A stretch of DNA of 64,000 nt, taken from contig JASANC010002977.1 in NCBI GenBank assembly GCA_030248135.1, positions 55,801 through 119,800 of the forward strand, read 5' to 3'. Shown here in pieces: positions 61,090 through 64,000 of this stretch (positions within the stretch are counted from its first letter, which is position 1; each line of letters opens with the position of its first letter). This DNA comes from Theristus sp. LFF4_11. Its lineage: Eukaryota > Nematoda > Chromadorea > Monhysterida > Xyalidae. A model generated the notes under the pieces. The model did no database searches. It was not told the origin of the DNA and saw only the letters and a list, made by a program, of their open reading frames with translations. The position numbers and the translations under genes were made by a program.

Positions 61090-64000
61090 GAGCGTTGCCT
61101 ATTGACTGGGGACTGGTGACTGTTTGGTGGTGAGCTGCGCTGTGGTTTTTTCCAACTGGTTCAGTTCACTGGCCTGTATTTAATGAAACATATAATATGC
61201 TTCCGCATTTCACTTGAAAGTTTTTTTCTACTGAGTTGTTTCAGTTACAAGCGGACGAACATTTTAACAAACTAAATTCTGAACTTTGCTGACGTGACAA
61301 TTTCACGATTATTCAGCAGAGGTTTTTTAAACTTGCATAAAAACATATATCGTCACAAAATGACACACAAAATTTCAAATACCTGAATCAACACTCACTT
61401 CTAATTGCCGTTAAGCGGTAATGACCAAGATTCGAGAAATGTACACTTCGGTGCTGGCAGTTTGCGAAAAAACAAATCAGTTGTTTTGCTGGTGAGTAAG
61501 GTGGATTGTTGGCGTTGTTGTTGTTGTCTTAGTTTTCGGTGATGATTTTTGTTTTGAATTGGAACACACACACGGATTCGTTAAGAACATTTGAACGTCC
61601 GTTTCATACTGAATAATATACGACTAGCTGTCACTTATTGCCGTTGCAGTTCAAGTAGCAGCACGGACGGGTGGATGAGTCAACGGTTCAACAAACACGC
61701 GGGGCGCTGTGACATTTTTTCGGTGTTGATGAAAGTTGAGAGATTGATTTTTGCTGTTGCAGACGACACGTGAGACAGAGTGGTCGGTCACGCGTTTGAT
61801 GCGACACATTCAGCACCGTTTCCGTTGCTCTTTTCTCGGCTCTGTACAGTTTTGAAATAATACTGGTGAAATCCGGCGGAGCGGTTCGAGATAGCGGGTT
61901 TTTTTTACCGCAAGAAACTTAGCGATGGGCACAGGTGGGTGATGTTCCGCAGAGCTGAGGTATATTTCTGAGTCAGCACCGATATAGATAATCCGCCACC
62001 AAATCGCGAGTAGCGAGACAACGACGCTTTTTTTATTGCTAAAGCCCTTTGTTTGTGTCGAAGTGAAGTGTGCTTGCTGTTCTTGGTCTCCTGTCGTAAT
62101 GTGGAGCGCGCAAAAGTGTTCTTGCGTGGTGTGCAGAAACGTTGAATGGATGCGCGGCTTTCTTCTGTGTACACGGTACTGAGCGGCACTTTTCGCTTTT
62201 ATTTTTTACTCGGCGACTTTTTTCAAATTGAAAAAACCATATCGCACGTCAAAGTCGAATATTTCGCAGAATCCTTTTAAATAATGCAGCAGTATACATA
62301 CGATGCTCTTTTCAAGACCTGACTTCGCACAAAATAATACACTTTTTTGAAATTTCACAAAACGTCGTTGTTGTTTTTTCCGCGGTGGAAGAAATTTCTT
62401 TTAGTTTTTTTCCTCGGTGTTTTTTCGACCTTCGCTGCTGTTGGATGCAGTTGAAAGCTTCAGCCTGAAGCTGCTCTGAAGTATCCTTACAGAAAAGGTC
62501 CTGATGGTGATGTGACAGTGTTTGATGGACTTGATGTTTGATGAGATTCCGTCTTTTTTCGTTCGCTTTATTTGTTTTCGCGAGATGTATGAGATGATCG
62601 ATTTAATGAATTCACAGACTTGCACTGATGAATAATGGGTGTCCAATACACGCAAAAAACACCTCAACAGCAACAAAGAGCGCTGGTTCGAAACGTACAG
62701 CTTACACAGTGGTGTGCAAGCAAAACAAAAAAAACGTGCGTTCGTCCGAAACAAACGCAGTTTCAGTCGAAAATGTGACAACAATGGATTTGAACAAAAA
62801 CAAACGCCAAGCGATGAAGCAAAAGCGGTAGGCAGGCGGGTGCGCGGTGAATCGCTGGTGTACACTCGTAGAACTCAACACAAAACAGCAGAAAAAAAGA
62901 ACAAAAACATGTCGCAGCGTTTTTGCTCGCTGATTCCAAAAGTCAACAGGGTAACAATAAACAACTTGAAAAACAAAAAAAAACTCTTGCTGCGCGGAGG
63001 TGACATTAGATTATGATGAGGCGCCCAAAACTTTCGAAACACCAGTGGTTTTTCTCTCGCGCAACATTTATCCATATTATTTTCTTGTCTTTCTCGCCGC
63101 GTGTTCGTTTCGTGCGATTTTATGTGTCTCCTGACACGCAAACACACACAAAACATAAAGTTTTCTAGCATACCGCCTTGGAGAAGTTTGCTTGCGCGAT
63201 CGTTGTGCACTTGTACTGCTATCGCTGCTGTTGCAGCATTCGCCGATGACTCCGCACAACACTTCAACAGTTCAACACAAATTCCACACAGCGTTTTCAG
63301 CCTGACGAAAAAAAGGACCTGATATTGTAGTTTTAGGTATTGCTGTCTAGTCTAGAGTCCACGTATATTGCAGCTTGTGTGAGCTACGTTGCTGCGCGTT
63401 GATTCGAACGCGCAAAAGCAAAATGGACAAAAGCCATATTATAATGCAATGATAAGTGGGTGTACTGGAAAAACAGCGGCAGTTATGCGCGCGTGAAACA
63501 GAACACAACCGCACTCGGTGAAGTGTAATAATGATTTCGGTATTGACTTTGGTTGAAGCTTTCGCACAACATTTCTGCAGCCGATGCTATTTTGTTTCTG
63601 CCGCAAGCGCCGTGTGGTGGTTGCGCCCGCATTATTATTATTATTGCTTTTGAAAACTTTTCAACAACCGTACTGACACCCAACAAAGCCAGTAGTCTCG
63701 ACGTTTTCGCGAGCGGCAGCGTTGTAAAATGCAAGGGGTTCGCAAAGAGGGGACCGAACCCAATAACAGCCTTGCTCAGGAGTGATACGACTCTGAAGAA
63801 GGCGGTGTAAAGTGAATTTGAAGTGGACCCAATATGATTGTACACATCAGCCTTTTGACGCCGTTCTCTGAGACTTTTCTGTCACTGGTGTTTTCACTTT
63901 TTTAGTGTTCTGCGCTTTTTGTTCGCTTGAAAAACCCGCTTCTTTTTCGTTGACTTTCTGAACCGGAGGCAATTTTGCTATCAAACATCCAACCTTTTAA
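61090..64000. other. Upstream region of the kinase gene, no supported gene
   Basis: AT-rich sequence with T-runs and short frames on both strands. The longest (62865-62401 minus, 63267-62875 minus, 62639-63016 plus) show no recognisable domain and no splice-consistent partners. Regulatory sequence of the kinase gene probably lies here, but I can name no site. Confidence 0.45.

Noticed and set aside
62401..63016. Overlapping frames on both strands near the right edge
   Set aside because: Lys/Arg- or Cys/Ser/Leu-rich chance frames without domains or splice partners.

Overview
This is a eukaryotic, intron-rich, repeat-dense window that most likely comes from a nematode. The evidence is short pyrimidine-TTTCAG 3' splice sites, two astacin proteases ending in a ShKT domain (the nematode NAS layout), and a very large NUAK/UNC-82-type kinase gene. 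The large introns and heavy transposon load would fit a non-Caenorhabditis lineage, but I cannot name the species. No rRNA gene, true tRNA gene, CRISPR array or bacterial-style operon was seen. All gene models were built by hand by joining exons whose splice phases agree. No transcript evidence or database search was available.

Layout. (1) 0.1-10.1 kb, minus: a tentative four-exon gene for a His/Gln/Pro-rich protein of unknown function, with introns full of palindromic elements. (2) 10.2-18.1 kb: a transposon graveyard with G/C homopolymer runs, two nested large inverted repeats, a 0.6 kb direct repeat, a 1.16 kb hAT-like insertion with a perfect 8-bp target duplication, and a foldback element whose inverted ends are arrays of a 15-bp unit. 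(3) 18.1-20.1 kb: AT-rich, no gene seen. (4) 20.1-30 kb, minus: a tandem duplication of an MiT/TFE (HLH-30)-like bHLH-zip locus. A Tc1/mariner-like deletion element sits in the left copy, and the right copy shows the empty site. (5) 33.0-34.5 kb, plus: a four-exon gene of unknown function. (6) 35.1-39.1 and 40.0-44.0 kb, plus: two tandem eight-exon astacin/ShKT genes with identical splice phases. (7) 61.1-46.0 kb, minus: an 18-exon UNC-82/NUAK-like kinase of about 2,508 residues, including a single 3.5 kb coding exon. (8) 61.1-64 kb: no convincing gene.

The points of most interest are these. The two astacins have lost different key residues: the catalytic Glu in one and the Met-turn Met in the other. 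The bHLH locus is duplicated, and one copy could encode a minimal 111-residue protein. A tRNA-derived SINE family (five loci) repeatedly lies at or very near exon boundaries. In one case the insertion appears to have duplicated the 5' splice site itself, and in another the SINE tail has grown to 47 GTT units 24 bases from a splice donor. Several MITE families carry repeated CCAAT or TGACGTCA motifs into introns and gene ends.
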